This document shows positions 1-6,361 of a DNA stretch of 8,660 nucleotides, piece after piece. The translations under genes and the position numbers were made by a program. The notes beneath the pieces were generated by a model. It had not been told where the DNA came from. It ran no database searches and saw nothing but the letters and a program-made list of their open reading frames with translations. Position 1 is the stretch's first letter; each line of letters begins with the position of its first letter. The stretch comes from Desulfobacterales bacterium (GTDB lineage: Bacteria > Desulfobacterota > DSM-4660 > Desulfatiglandales > B25-G16), in the NCBI GenBank assembly GCA_013375385.1, contig JABXJY010000106.1:1-8660 (forward strand), read 5' to 3'.

Positions 1-205
1 GCATATGAAGGATAGAGGTGAATCAGCGGTATCAAAAGGACTAGTGCTAGAGTAATTAGTCGTGGCCTCATCACAGGAGAATCTACCACATTTCCCACGA
101 TAGTTCAATATCTTTAGCCAAATCCTTTTAGATCTTTGAGTTTTATGGATCAGGATATTCCCAAGAGACTAAGAGTAATGCCAGGGCAGATCCTTGCACC
201 AAACT

Positions 206-234
206 TTGATATTGACTTTAATAGAGGTTATGAT
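206..234 (+). promoter_or_regulatory. Candidate sigma70 promoter of the liv operon
   Basis: TTGATA (206-211) and TATGAT (229-234) each match the -35 and -10 consensus at 5 of 6 positions and are separated by 17 bases. Transcription would begin near 241, giving a leader of about 93 bases before the ATG at 334. No better-scoring pair was seen by eye nearer the gene. It overlaps the unassigned 34-codon frame at 145-249, which argues against that frame being a real gene. This is a prediction from motif spacing only. Confidence 0.5.
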
Positions 235-267
235 AAAAAAACTGGATGACAGGGGTTTTGGGGATGC

Positions 268-291
268 TCACTATTCATTTAGGGATAGTGA
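268..291 (+). promoter_or_regulatory. Hairpin / inverted repeat in the liv leader
   Basis: TCACTATTC (268-276) pairs with GGATAGTGA (283-291): nine pairs including one G-T wobble, with a six-base loop. It lies downstream of the predicted start of transcription and about 30 bases before the ribosome binding site. It has no U-run after it, so it is not a standard intrinsic terminator. It could be a regulator-binding dyad or a 5' stabilising hairpin; the sequence does not decide between these. Confidence 0.35.
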
Positions 292-333
292 ATTAGGTTC
301 TTAACTCTTAACACTAAAAGAGGGGGGTTTATT

Positions 334-1548
334 ATGAGAAAAGTATCCTGGGTAGTCATCGTTTTTTTCTGTTCCTTTACACTCCTTCTAATCTATCCAC
401 CATCATCTGTTGCAAAGCCAATTAAGGTGGGTATCATAGACTGTTATAGCGGTCCGGCAGCGGTGTACGGCAAGGATGCACTGAACGGCTTCAAACTGGC
501 CCTGAAGGATATCAATAAAAAGGGTGTGCTGGGCACCAAGATAGAGTATTCCACAAGGGACACGAAATTCAAGGTTGATATAGGCCTGAGCATGGCCAAA
601 GAGCTGGTCATGAGGGAGAATGTAGATATCCTGGTTGGCACTATTAATAGTGCGGTTGCCCTTGCCGTATCCAATTATGTCAAAGGCGAGAAGGTGCCAT
701 TTTTTGTCTGGATCTCCAAGACCGAGAAGATAACAGGGGAAAAGGGGCATAGGTATGTGTTTTCTACAGGCGAAAATACCGCCATGGCAGGCAAGGCCGG
801 AGGGGTTGCCCTCTCGAGGAAACCATACATTAAATACTGGATTGCCGGGGACGATTATGAGTACGGGCATGCAATTGGTGACGCTGCGTGGCGCAACCTG
901 AAGCAATTAAAGCCAGAGGTAAGGATGATCGGGAAATCATGGTGGAAGGTTGGCGAGCCGGATGTCATTCCCTATATTACCTCAATACTGGGAGCAAAAC
1001 CAGATGCGGTCATCTTCTGCACGGGGGGCCGCAGCATGACCAACATCCTGAAGGCCATCAAGGCAACCGGCATGGCCGAGAAGGTTCCCATCTGGGTTCA
1101 CACCGCCACAGATCATGCAGTCCTTAAACCACTAGGGCCAGGGGCGCCTGAGGGCGTAATGGGCACCATGGACTACCACTTCTACTACCCCGATACTCAG
1201 GCCAACAGATCATTTGTACAGGCATTTGAAGCTGCCTACGGGAGCCCGCCTGGGTTTCCGGCCTTTCACGGGTATATCACCGCTAAATTCATAGCCGGGG
1301 CGTATAAAAAGGCTGGTTCCAGAAACACAGAGAACTTCATCGATGCCGTGGAAGGATTAACCGTAGACAGCCCTGGCGGCAGGATAGAGATGAGGGCCTG
1401 TGATCATCAAGCCGTGCTCCCCATGTATCTGGGCGTAACAAAGAAGCTTTCTAAATACGATTTTATCATCTCTACCGGTATCGAGACGTTATCCGGCAAC
1501 GATGTATTGCCCACGTGTGAAGAGATCATGAAGGCACGGGGAAAGTAA
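334..1548 (+). CDS. livK: Branched-chain amino acid-type ABC transporter substrate-binding protein
   Basis: Periplasmic receptor that captures the substrate and delivers it to the LivHM channel. The 404-residue product starts with a Sec signal peptide: basic MRK, a hydrophobic stretch to about residue 20, then a likely signal peptidase I site after S-V-A (cleavage before K28). There is no lipobox cysteine, so it should be a soluble periplasmic protein. The mature part opens with KVGIIDCYSGPAAVYG and has the two-lobe type I periplasmic-binding fold (Peripla_BP_6, COG0683). A late segment, R-A-C-D-H-Q-A near residues 352-358, is typical of LivK-like proteins. The ATG is preceded by a purine-rich AAGAGGGGGG at good spacing. 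It is the first gene of the livKHMGF cluster. The ligand cannot be read from sequence: this family also includes receptors for amides, urea and aromatic acids, so branched-chain amino acids are only the default guess and the symbol denotes family position. Confidence 0.9.
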   Translation: MRKVSWVVIVFFCSFTLLLIYPPSSVAKPIKVGIIDCYSGPAAVYGKDALNGFKLALKDINKKGVLGTKIEYSTRDTKFKVDIGLSMAKELVMRENVDILVGTINSAVALAVSNYVKGEKVPFFVWISKTEKITGEKGHRYVFSTGENTAMAGKAGGVALSRKPYIKYWIAGDDYEYGHAIGDAAWRNLKQLKPEVRMIGKSWWKVGEPDVIPYITSILGAKPDAVIFCTGGRSMTNILKAIKATGMAEKVPIWVHTATDHAVLKPLGPGAPEGVMGTMDYHFYYPDTQANRSFVQAFEAAYGSPPGFPAFHGYITAKFIAGAYKKAGSRNTENFIDAVEGLTVDSPGGRIEMRACDHQAVLPMYLGVTKKLSKYDFIISTGIETLSGNDVLPTCEEIMKARGK

Positions 1549-1560
1549 TTCGTTGGGATT

Positions 1561-1589
1561 AAAGGGGCCAGCATAATGGTCCCTTTTTT
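1561..1589 (+). terminator. Intra-operon terminator / attenuator after the binding-protein gene
   Basis: AAAGGGGCCA (1561-1570) can pair with TGGTCCCTTT (1577-1586): ten pairs with one G-U wobble around a six-base loop GCATAA, running into an uninterrupted T-tract (1584-1589). This has the form of a Rho-independent terminator, 12 bases after the livK stop and 20 bases before the livH start. Because livH and the rest follow on the same strand, it most likely acts as a partial terminator or 3' stabiliser that raises binding-protein mRNA over the downstream cistrons. Confidence 0.7.
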
Positions 1590-1594
1590 GTAAG

Positions 1595-1624
1595 GGATAG
1601 CGGGTACAATGGATAGCGGGTACA
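1595..1624 (+). repeat. 14-bp direct repeat straddling the livH start codon
   Basis: GGATAGCGGGTACA occurs at 1595-1608 and again at 1611-1624, a tandem duplication with a period of 16 bases. The livH ATG (1609-1611) falls between the copies, so one copy is leader and the other encodes part of codons 1-6. It looks like a recent slippage duplication. It moves the GGG-containing ribosome binding site about 12 bases away from the ATG. Confidence 0.75.
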
Positions 1625-2505
1625 TACTCACCTTTGCTGCATTGAGTTCTCAATTCCTGGTCGGGCTGAGCAGGGCAATGATCCTGTTTATCGTGTGTTC
1701 CGGGATGAGCTTTGTACTGGGAGTCCTCAGGGTTCCGAATGTTGCACACGGCTCCCTCTATATGATAGGGGCATTCTCGGCATTTAGCATCTCCACTCTA
1801 TTTGGCGGCAGCTCCACCGGTTTTTGGCTGGCCTTGATCATCTCGCCGTTGGTGGTGGCCCTGGTAAGCTTGATCGCGGAAAGGGCGCTGTTCTGCCATC
1901 TCTACGAGAGGGAGCACTTGATGCTCCTGCTATTCACCTTTGCCCTGATGCTTATCCTCGGGGATTTGGTAAAGCTGACATGGGGCGCCGACTATAGGTC
2001 AATCATGGCGCCCCCTTTCCTCAGGGGATCAATTCCGATATTTGGCTCGTCCTTCCCACGCTACAACCTATTTCTCCTCATTGTTGGCCCTGTGGTGGCA
2101 ATCAGCCTGTACCTTTTCACCAATAAGACCAAGATAGGGAAGATCGCCCGGGCGGCTGCCGTGGACAGGGAGATGGTTGGCGCAGTGGGCATAAATGTAA
2201 GCTGGGTATTCGCAGCTGCGTTCGTGATCGGCTGCTACCTGGCCGGGCTTGGGGGAGCTCTGGTGGCCCCCATGGTGAGTATTACCCTGGGGATGGATCA
2301 CGACATTATCATCGAGGCCTTCCTCATTGTGACTATCGGAGGATTGGGCAACATGTGGGGGGCATTGGTTGGCTCTCTTATCTTTGGGATCACCCAGGCC
2401 TTTGGCGTGCTGTTTTGGCCCCAGTTTGCGATCGTGTTTCCCTATCTGGCGGTGGTGATCATCTTGATTTTGCGGCCTACGGGTATGTTAAAATCGGTGT
2501 GGTAA
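1609..2505 (+). CDS. livH: Branched-chain amino acid-type ABC transporter permease, LivH family
   Basis: One of the two inner-membrane permease subunits of the importer. The 298-residue product is almost entirely hydrophobic, with roughly eight membrane segments, and has the usual length for LivH. The cytoplasmic coupling loop that contacts the ATPases is visible at about residues 173-196 (K-I-G-K-I-A-R-A-A-A-V-D-R-E, ending G-I-N). The following segment, rich in small residues (Y-L-A-G-L-G-G-A-L), is the conserved LivH/LivM pattern. The ATG lies inside a duplicated sequence, and its only ribosome-binding-like signal is TAAGGG at 1591-1596, somewhat far upstream; the next methionines are inside the first membrane segments, so the ATG at 1609 is kept. 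It follows livK across a terminator-like hairpin and precedes livM by 88 bases. Confidence 0.92.
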   Translation: MDSGYILTFAALSSQFLVGLSRAMILFIVCSGMSFVLGVLRVPNVAHGSLYMIGAFSAFSISTLFGGSSTGFWLALIISPLVVALVSLIAERALFCHLYEREHLMLLLFTFALMLILGDLVKLTWGADYRSIMAPPFLRGSIPIFGSSFPRYNLFLLIVGPVVAISLYLFTNKTKIGKIARAAAVDREMVGAVGINVSWVFAAAFVIGCYLAGLGGALVAPMVSITLGMDHDIIIEAFLIVTIGGLGNMWGALVGSLIFGITQAFGVLFWPQFAIVFPYLAVVIILILRPTGMLKSVW

Positions 2506-2593
2506 CTATTGCTGATGGCTCATAACCTTACGCTCATAATCTGTAACTTCGTCTGAGACATAGTGTTGAAAGCTAATCTGGAAGGAAGGGACA

Positions 2594-3556
2594 TTGGGTA
2601 GAACCATACTTAATTGGAAATCTTTTTTGCCTCTTTTGGCGATCTTTCTTATATTGCTTATTCTGCCACCATTGCTTCCTCGATTTTATACCTATATCAT
2701 TGCCCTGATGTTCGTGACGGGCCTGTTGGCAATGAGCCTTAATATAGTAGTAGGCCACGGCGGTCTGTTTCAATTTCACCATGCCGCGTTCTATGGAGCG
2801 AGCGCCTACACCTTTGCCCTGATTTTAACCAAAACCTCGCTGCCTCTGTGGATTGGGTTTATCGCGGCTCCCATAGTGGCTGCAGTCATAGGTCTGGTGA
2901 TCGGGTTGTTCTGCGTGAGGCTCACGAGGTTGTATTTTGGCATGCTTCAGATTTCTTTAGGTTCGCTGATTTGGGCGATCGTGTTCCGCTGGTATCATTT
3001 TACCGGGGGAGATGATGGCATACACGGTATTCCAATGCCCCCTTTTCTTTCCTCCCTGACAAGTTCTTACTACTTTATCCTCATCGTCATGGCGATCTGT
3101 TTGGCGGTGATCTATCTTATCTTCAAATCCCCCTTCGGCACCACGCTCCTGGCCATAAGGGACAATCCTCAGAGGTGTGAGGCAGTCGGGATTAACGTGA
3201 GGCGACACCAGCTCGCCGCTATCGTGATTGCTACCTTTTTTGCCGGAATGGCAGGGGTTCTCTTTGTGGTGCTGGAGAGATCTGTGTTCCCTGATCTCCT
3301 GTTCTGGGTTCTCTCCCTTGAGATCTTCATCATGTGTCTTCTCGGGGGATGGTTCACCTTTCTGGGGCCCTTCCTGGGGGCGGCAATCATGGTGTCGCTG
3401 AGAACCTTCGTTGGTATCTATACGGAATACTGGACCTTGATCTTAGGGATTATCCTTATCCTGCTCATCTTCTTCCTCCCGGAGGGAGTGATGGGGTTTT
3501 TGCTGGAGAAATTCGGCTCTCAGGTTGCAGGGCCAAGAGAAAGGGGCATAGAGTAG
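2594..3556 (+). CDS. livM: Branched-chain amino acid-type ABC transporter permease, LivM family
   Basis: Second inner-membrane permease, pairing with LivH to form the translocation path. The 320-residue product has about eight to ten hydrophobic segments. Its coupling loop lies at about residues 180-201 (P-F-G-T-T-L-L-A-I-R-D-N-P-Q-R, ending V-G-I-N), followed by V-R-R-H-Q and a glycine-rich membrane segment, a very typical LivM pattern. The start is TTG (2594-2596), supported by a strong GGAAGGGA ribosome binding site at 2584-2591. The frame is closed upstream by TGA at 2567-2569, with no ATG or GTG start between them. The 88-base gap from livH holds no clear promoter or hairpin. The stop codon TAG is directly followed by the livG ATG, which implies translational coupling. 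Confidence 0.92.
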   Translation: MGRTILNWKSFLPLLAIFLILLILPPLLPRFYTYIIALMFVTGLLAMSLNIVVGHGGLFQFHHAAFYGASAYTFALILTKTSLPLWIGFIAAPIVAAVIGLVIGLFCVRLTRLYFGMLQISLGSLIWAIVFRWYHFTGGDDGIHGIPMPPFLSSLTSSYYFILIVMAICLAVIYLIFKSPFGTTLLAIRDNPQRCEAVGINVRRHQLAAIVIATFFAGMAGVLFVVLERSVFPDLLFWVLSLEIFIMCLLGGWFTFLGPFLGAAIMVSLRTFVGIYTEYWTLILGIILILLIFFLPEGVMGFLLEKFGSQVAGPRERGIE

Positions 3557-4291
3557 ATGCTCAAGGTAGAGGGTGTGGAAAAATCCTTTGGGGAGTTTAT
3601 GGCGGTCAACGGAGCGGACCTCACCGTTGGCAAGGGAGAGCTCGTAGCGGTGATTGGCCCTAATGGGGCGGGAAAGACCACCCTGTTTAACCTCATCACC
3701 GGTCAGCTCAAGCCGGACAGAGGGAGGATCGTATTTAGGGGTGAAGAGATCGCTAGTATACCACCGTATGAGATCTGTAAGAGGGGAATTGCGAGGTCAT
3801 TTCAGATCGTAAACATATTTCCGAGGCTGACCGTCTTTGGGAACGTCCAGGTCGCTGTGATTTCCCAACAGAGAAAGAGCAACACCCTTTTCCATCCTGC
3901 TCAGGGCATGGCGGTTGAGGAAACAAACCGCATTCTGGAGAGCTTGGGCCTCATAGATAAGGCCTGGAACACGGCTGGATCCCTCTCCCACGGCGACCAG
4001 AGGATACTGGAGATCGCGATTGCCTTGGGCAATGACCCAAAGCTGCTTGTGCTGGATGAACCCACCGCGGGCATGTCCCCCGAGGAGACCAGTGCTACCA
4101 TGGGGCTCATCAAGGGGCTGGCCCAGGAACGCGGTCTGACCATCCTATTCTGTGAGCACGACATGGATGTGGTGTTTCGCATTGCCCGGAGCATCATGGT
4201 GATGCATCAGGGACGCACCCTGATTCAGGGGAAGCCTCAGCAGGTGAGGGAGAACGAGGAAGTCATGAGGGCCTATCTGGGAGAAGAATAA
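3557..4291 (+). CDS. livG: Branched-chain amino acid-type ABC transporter ATP-binding protein, LivG family
   Basis: Cytoplasmic ATPase that, with LivF, powers import through LivHM. In the 244-residue product the Walker A motif G-P-N-G-A-G-K-T-T is at residues 34-42, the Q-loop glutamine at 83, the signature at 143-147, Walker B L-L-V-L-D with catalytic E at 163-168, and the switch histidine at 201. The signature reads L-S-H-G-D-Q where LivG usually has L-S-Y-G-Q-Q; the essential S and G are kept, so activity is expected. The LivG-type extra segment between Q-loop and signature (Q-R-K-S-N-T-L-F-H) is present. It starts at the ATG directly after the livM stop, with AGAAAGGGG about 12 bases upstream, and its TAA overlaps the livF ATG by one base (TAATG). 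Confidence 0.95.
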   Translation: MLKVEGVEKSFGEFMAVNGADLTVGKGELVAVIGPNGAGKTTLFNLITGQLKPDRGRIVFRGEEIASIPPYEICKRGIARSFQIVNIFPRLTVFGNVQVAVISQQRKSNTLFHPAQGMAVEETNRILESLGLIDKAWNTAGSLSHGDQRILEIAIALGNDPKLLVLDEPTAGMSPEETSATMGLIKGLAQERGLTILFCEHDMDVVFRIARSIMVMHQGRTLIQGKPQQVRENEEVMRAYLGEE

Positions 4292-4989
4292 TGCTTGAAG
4301 TGGAGGAAATCCACACCTTCTATGGACTGAGCCATATATTGTTCGGGGTTTCCCTTTCCATAGAGTCCGGAAAGGTAGTGTGCATGCTGGGCAGAAATGG
4401 TGCCGGAAAGAGCACGACCTTGAAGAGCATCATAGGGATCACGCCGCCGAAGAAGGGGTCAATCAGATTCAAGGGCGAGGAGATCACCGGGAAGCAGCCC
4501 TTCATGCTCGTTCGAATGGGCATTGGCTATGCACCTGATGAGAGAAGGATATTCGCCGACCTCACGGTTGAGGACAACCTGGAGATAGCTGAGAGGAAGG
4601 TAGAAGGTGGTGAGAGGTGGGACAAGGAAAGGGCCTATGAGGTTTTTCCAGTCCTAGAGAATATAGGCTCCCGCCGGGGCGGATGCCTCAGCGGAGGTGA
4701 GCAAAAGATGTTGGCCATTGCCAGGGCCTTGATGTGCAACCCTGAGCTCCTGCTTTTGGATGAGCCTTTCGAAGGACTTGCACCAGTCATGGTGAAGGTT
4801 CTGGAGGATCAGATAGGAACGTTAAAAGAAACCGGCTTGACCGTTCTTCTGGCCGAGCAGAACGTGAAGACTACCCTGAGACTCAGCGATCACGGTTACA
4901 TAATTGATGACGGTAAGATCAGGTACCAGGGAAGTGTTGAGGAACTAAAAGAGAATGAGGAGGTGAGGAGAAAGTATCTGTTCATATAA
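4291..4989 (+). CDS. livF: Branched-chain amino acid-type ABC transporter ATP-binding protein, LivF family
   Basis: Second ATPase subunit of the importer. In the 232-residue product the Walker A motif G-R-N-G-A-G-K-S-T is at residues 34-42, the signature L-S-G-G-E at 133-137, and Walker B L-L-L-L-D with E at 153-158. At the switch position it has A-E-Q-N (188-191), glutamine in place of histidine, which is normal for LivF. The Q-loop region reads A-P-D-E-R-R-I-F (81-88) where LivF usually has V-P-E-G-R-R-I-F, so one conserved glycine is replaced by glutamate. GGGAG in the end of livG serves as ribosome binding site, and the start overlaps the livG stop by one base. It is the last gene of the operon; no intrinsic terminator with a T-run follows, only the repeat block. 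Confidence 0.95.
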   Translation: MLEVEEIHTFYGLSHILFGVSLSIESGKVVCMLGRNGAGKSTTLKSIIGITPPKKGSIRFKGEEITGKQPFMLVRMGIGYAPDERRIFADLTVEDNLEIAERKVEGGERWDKERAYEVFPVLENIGSRRGGCLSGGEQKMLAIARALMCNPELLLLDEPFEGLAPVMVKVLEDQIGTLKETGLTVLLAEQNVKTTLRLSDHGYIIDDGKIRYQGSVEELKENEEVRRKYLFI

Positions 4990-5001
4990 TTTACGATGAA
5001 T

Positions 5002-5097
5002 GTCATTAGTCAATAGTCATTTGTCACTGGTAAATGACATCAATAGTCAGAGATTTCCTGAATTATCAAATAACTGATGACTAATGACCAATGACAC
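5002..5097. repeat. Inverted arrays of 7-base repeats (GTCATTA type) between livF and htpX
   Basis: The left arm holds four head-to-tail heptads starting with GTCA: GTCATTA, GTCAATA, GTCATTT, GTCACTG (5002-5029). The right arm holds the same kind of unit in opposite orientation: TGATGAC, TAATGAC, CAATGAC (5075-5095). GTCATTAGTCA at 5002-5012 is the exact reverse complement of 5078-5088. Inside the left half, GTCATTT (5016-5022) also pairs with AAATGAC (5032-5038), and ATGTCATT (5000-5007) with AATGACAT (5033-5040). TCAATAGTCA occurs directly repeated at 5010-5019 and 5040-5049. The block fills the gap between two convergent genes and can fold on either strand. It has no T-run, so it is not a standard terminator. 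Confidence 0.8.
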
Positions 5098-5102
5098 TGC
5101 CC

Positions 5103-5966
5103 TTAGTATCTTGCCATCGACCTGAGCCTTCTGATCCTATCCTCGGTTGAAGGATGGGTGCTGAATAGACTCATAAGGGATTTCCCTGAGAAGGGGTTAA
5201 CAATGAACATATGGGCTGTAGCCCGAGCTGTTGCAGGAGAAGCCCCCAGTGGTATCCTTTTAGAGGCCAGGCTCAGTTTTTCAAGTGCACTGGCTAGTCC
5301 CTGAGGGTTTTGTGATACTCTGGCACCTGTTTCGTCTGCCAGGTATTCCCTGGATCGTGAAATAGCAAACTGTATGAGCATTGCAGCAATAGGGGCCAGG
5401 ATGGCCATGGCTATGAGGCCTACGATACCCCCGCCACCTTCTTCATCATCCCTTCCGAATCCTCCAAACAGGGCAGCCCATCTGGCCATACTTGCCAGCA
5501 CCATGATAACCCCCGCCAGGGTAGCTGCGATGGATCCAATTAGTATATCCCTGTTTCTTACGTGGGCCAATTCATGGGATAAGACCCCTTGAAGCTCCTC
5601 TTGACTCAGTAACCTCAGTATCCCCTCGGTAACCGCCACTACTGCGTGATCAGGGTTTCTCCCGGTAGCAAAGGCATTTGGGTTTTGAGAAGGGATCAGA
5701 TAGACTCTGGGTTTGGGGATTTCTGCTTGCTGTGACAACCTTTCGACCATCCTGTGTAGATCCGGGGCATCCTCATATTTCAATTCTCTCGCCCTGTACA
5801 GGGATAGGACTATCTTATCTGAGAACCAGTAGCTACCCCCATTCATGATCAGGGCAAATACAAAGGCTATGATAAGACCTTGCTTACCTCCGAACACCTG
5901 GCCTATTATGAGGATGAGTCCTGTTAAGGCGCCCAAGAGAATTGCTGTTTTAAATGAATTGAACAT
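5103..5966 (-). CDS. htpX: Membrane zinc metalloprotease HtpX
   Basis: M48-family endopeptidase of the inner membrane that degrades misfolded membrane proteins. The 287-residue product has two N-terminal membrane segments (about 8-25 and 29-48), then the M48 domain: zinc motif H-E-L-A-H at 131-135 followed by V-R-N-R-D, hydrophobic segments at about 141-160 and 181-202, and the third zinc ligand in S-R-S-R-E-Y-L-A-D (Glu 207). A glycine and acid-rich loop (about 168-180) lies between the last two segments. All catalytic residues are present and the length fits the family. The C-terminal N-P-F-S-G and F-S-T-H-P-S-T-E-D-R-I-R-R-L are classic HtpX. The ATG is supported by AGAGAGG nine bases upstream. 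It is monocistronic and convergent with livF; both flanks carry heptad repeats. Confidence 0.96.
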   Translation of the reverse strand: MFNSFKTAILLGALTGLILIIGQVFGGKQGLIIAFVFALIMNGGSYWFSDKIVLSLYRARELKYEDAPDLHRMVERLSQQAEIPKPRVYLIPSQNPNAFATGRNPDHAVVAVTEGILRLLSQEELQGVLSHELAHVRNRDILIGSIAATLAGVIMVLASMARWAALFGGFGRDDEEGGGGIVGLIAMAILAPIAAMLIQFAISRSREYLADETGARVSQNPQGLASALEKLSLASKRIPLGASPATARATAHMFIVNPFSGKSLMSLFSTHPSTEDRIRRLRSMARY

Positions 5967-5997
5967 AGGTTCGTACCTCTCTTAACGCTCTTCATAT

Positions 5998-6233
5998 GTA
6001 AATACTCAGGTTCAAAGTTCCGGGGTTCACAGTTCAAGCCTGCCCTGGAGCGACGTAACGTGCGCTTTAAACAGTTCTTCTGAACACTACGTCTAAGGAT
6101 TCTACGAAAAGCACTGCTAAACCAGGTCTGGGCCAGGGGTTAGAACACGATGAACACAGAGCGGTATGAAGATAAGGTAACCAACTATGAACCTTGAACC
6201 CTGAACCGTGAACCAGACAACCTGATTAGTTAC
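5998..6233. repeat. Palindromic repeat block with GTTCANN heptads and imperfect terminal inverted repeats
   Basis: A 236-base block between htpX and ade. Its ends, 5998-6012 (GTAAATACTCAGGTT) and 6219-6233 (AACCTGATTAGTTAC), are inverted repeats matching at 13 of 15 positions. Just inside the left end are GTTCAAA, GTTCCGGG, GTTCACA and GTTCAAG (6010-6038; one unit has 8 bases). Just inside the right end is the inverted set TATGAAC, CTTGAAC, CCTGAAC, CGTGAAC (6186-6213; exact 7-base period). GTTCAAG (6032-6038) pairs exactly with CTTGAAC (6193-6199). The core 6039-6185 shows no gene. AAGGTAAC (6174-6181) and GTTACCTT (6229-6236) form a second, nested hairpin around the right array. There is no transposase and I found no obvious target-site duplication. 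It may be a miniature repeat element or a foldable intergenic repeat. Confidence 0.7.
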
Positions 6234-6361
6234 CTTCATATCTCAAAAAAACCCTTTTCAAAAAGCATAGATCTCTGTAATGTTCAATAAAATTTATGTC
6301 CGTTTCGCCCTCTTGTCAAGAAGGGCCGTAGTTCAAAAAAGAGAGATCTCGGGTTGAGGAC
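6234..6361 (+). promoter_or_regulatory. 5' region of the adenine deaminase gene, with hairpin at 6307-6326
   Basis: This AT-rich stretch must contain the ade promoter, but no -35/-10 pair stands out clearly. GCCCTCTT (6307-6314) pairs with AAG-A-AGGGC (6318-6326): eight pairs with one bulged A and a three-base loop, about 35 bases before the ATG. No T-run follows on either strand, so it is not an intrinsic terminator. AGATCTCT (6269-6276) and AGAGATCT (6342-6349) form a further long-range inverted pair, possibly by chance. I see no purine riboswitch core. Confidence 0.35.

Larger units (their letters stand above)
1..333. other. Left-edge intergenic region with leader of the liv operon
   Basis: No recognisable gene is present. 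One frame is open from base 2 to a TAA at 53-55 and would read ...KDRGESAVSKGLVLE; this could be the last residues of an upstream gene, but 17 residues are too few to identify. A 34-codon frame at 145-249 (ATG to TGA, reading MDQDIPKRLRVMPGQILAPN then about 14 more residues) has a plausible amino-acid mix. It has no clear Shine-Dalgarno sequence and matches nothing I recognise; it may be a gene remnant or chance. The right half carries a candidate promoter (206-234), a hairpin (268-291) and the ribosome binding site of the binding-protein gene (AAGAGGGGGG, about 319-327). The rest shows no structure I can defend. Confidence 0.5.

Noticed and set aside
403..906. Long antisense open frame across the binding-protein gene
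   Set aside because: It lies wholly opposite a clear LivK-type gene, shows no family motifs and its composition fits a shadow frame; the same holds for other antisense and out-of-frame stretches inside the liv, ade and htpX genes.
2506..2593. Separate promoter between livH and livM
   Set aside because: The 88-base gap shows no convincing -35/-10 pair or hairpin; the strong ribosome binding site before the TTG is enough to explain translation within the operon.
4682..4866. Missing switch histidine in the second ATPase as a sign of inactivity
   Set aside because: Glutamine in E-Q-N at this place is usual for LivF proteins; Walker A, signature and Walker B are intact.
5002..5097. Possible CRISPR array in the repeat block
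   Set aside because: The units are 7 bases, contiguous and variable, with no 25-40 base repeats or unique spacers, and there are no cas genes nearby.
6234..6361. Purine riboswitch controlling adenine deaminase
   Set aside because: I could not find the conserved three-way-junction core or its paired loops; the only firm structure is a single bulged hairpin at 6307-6326.
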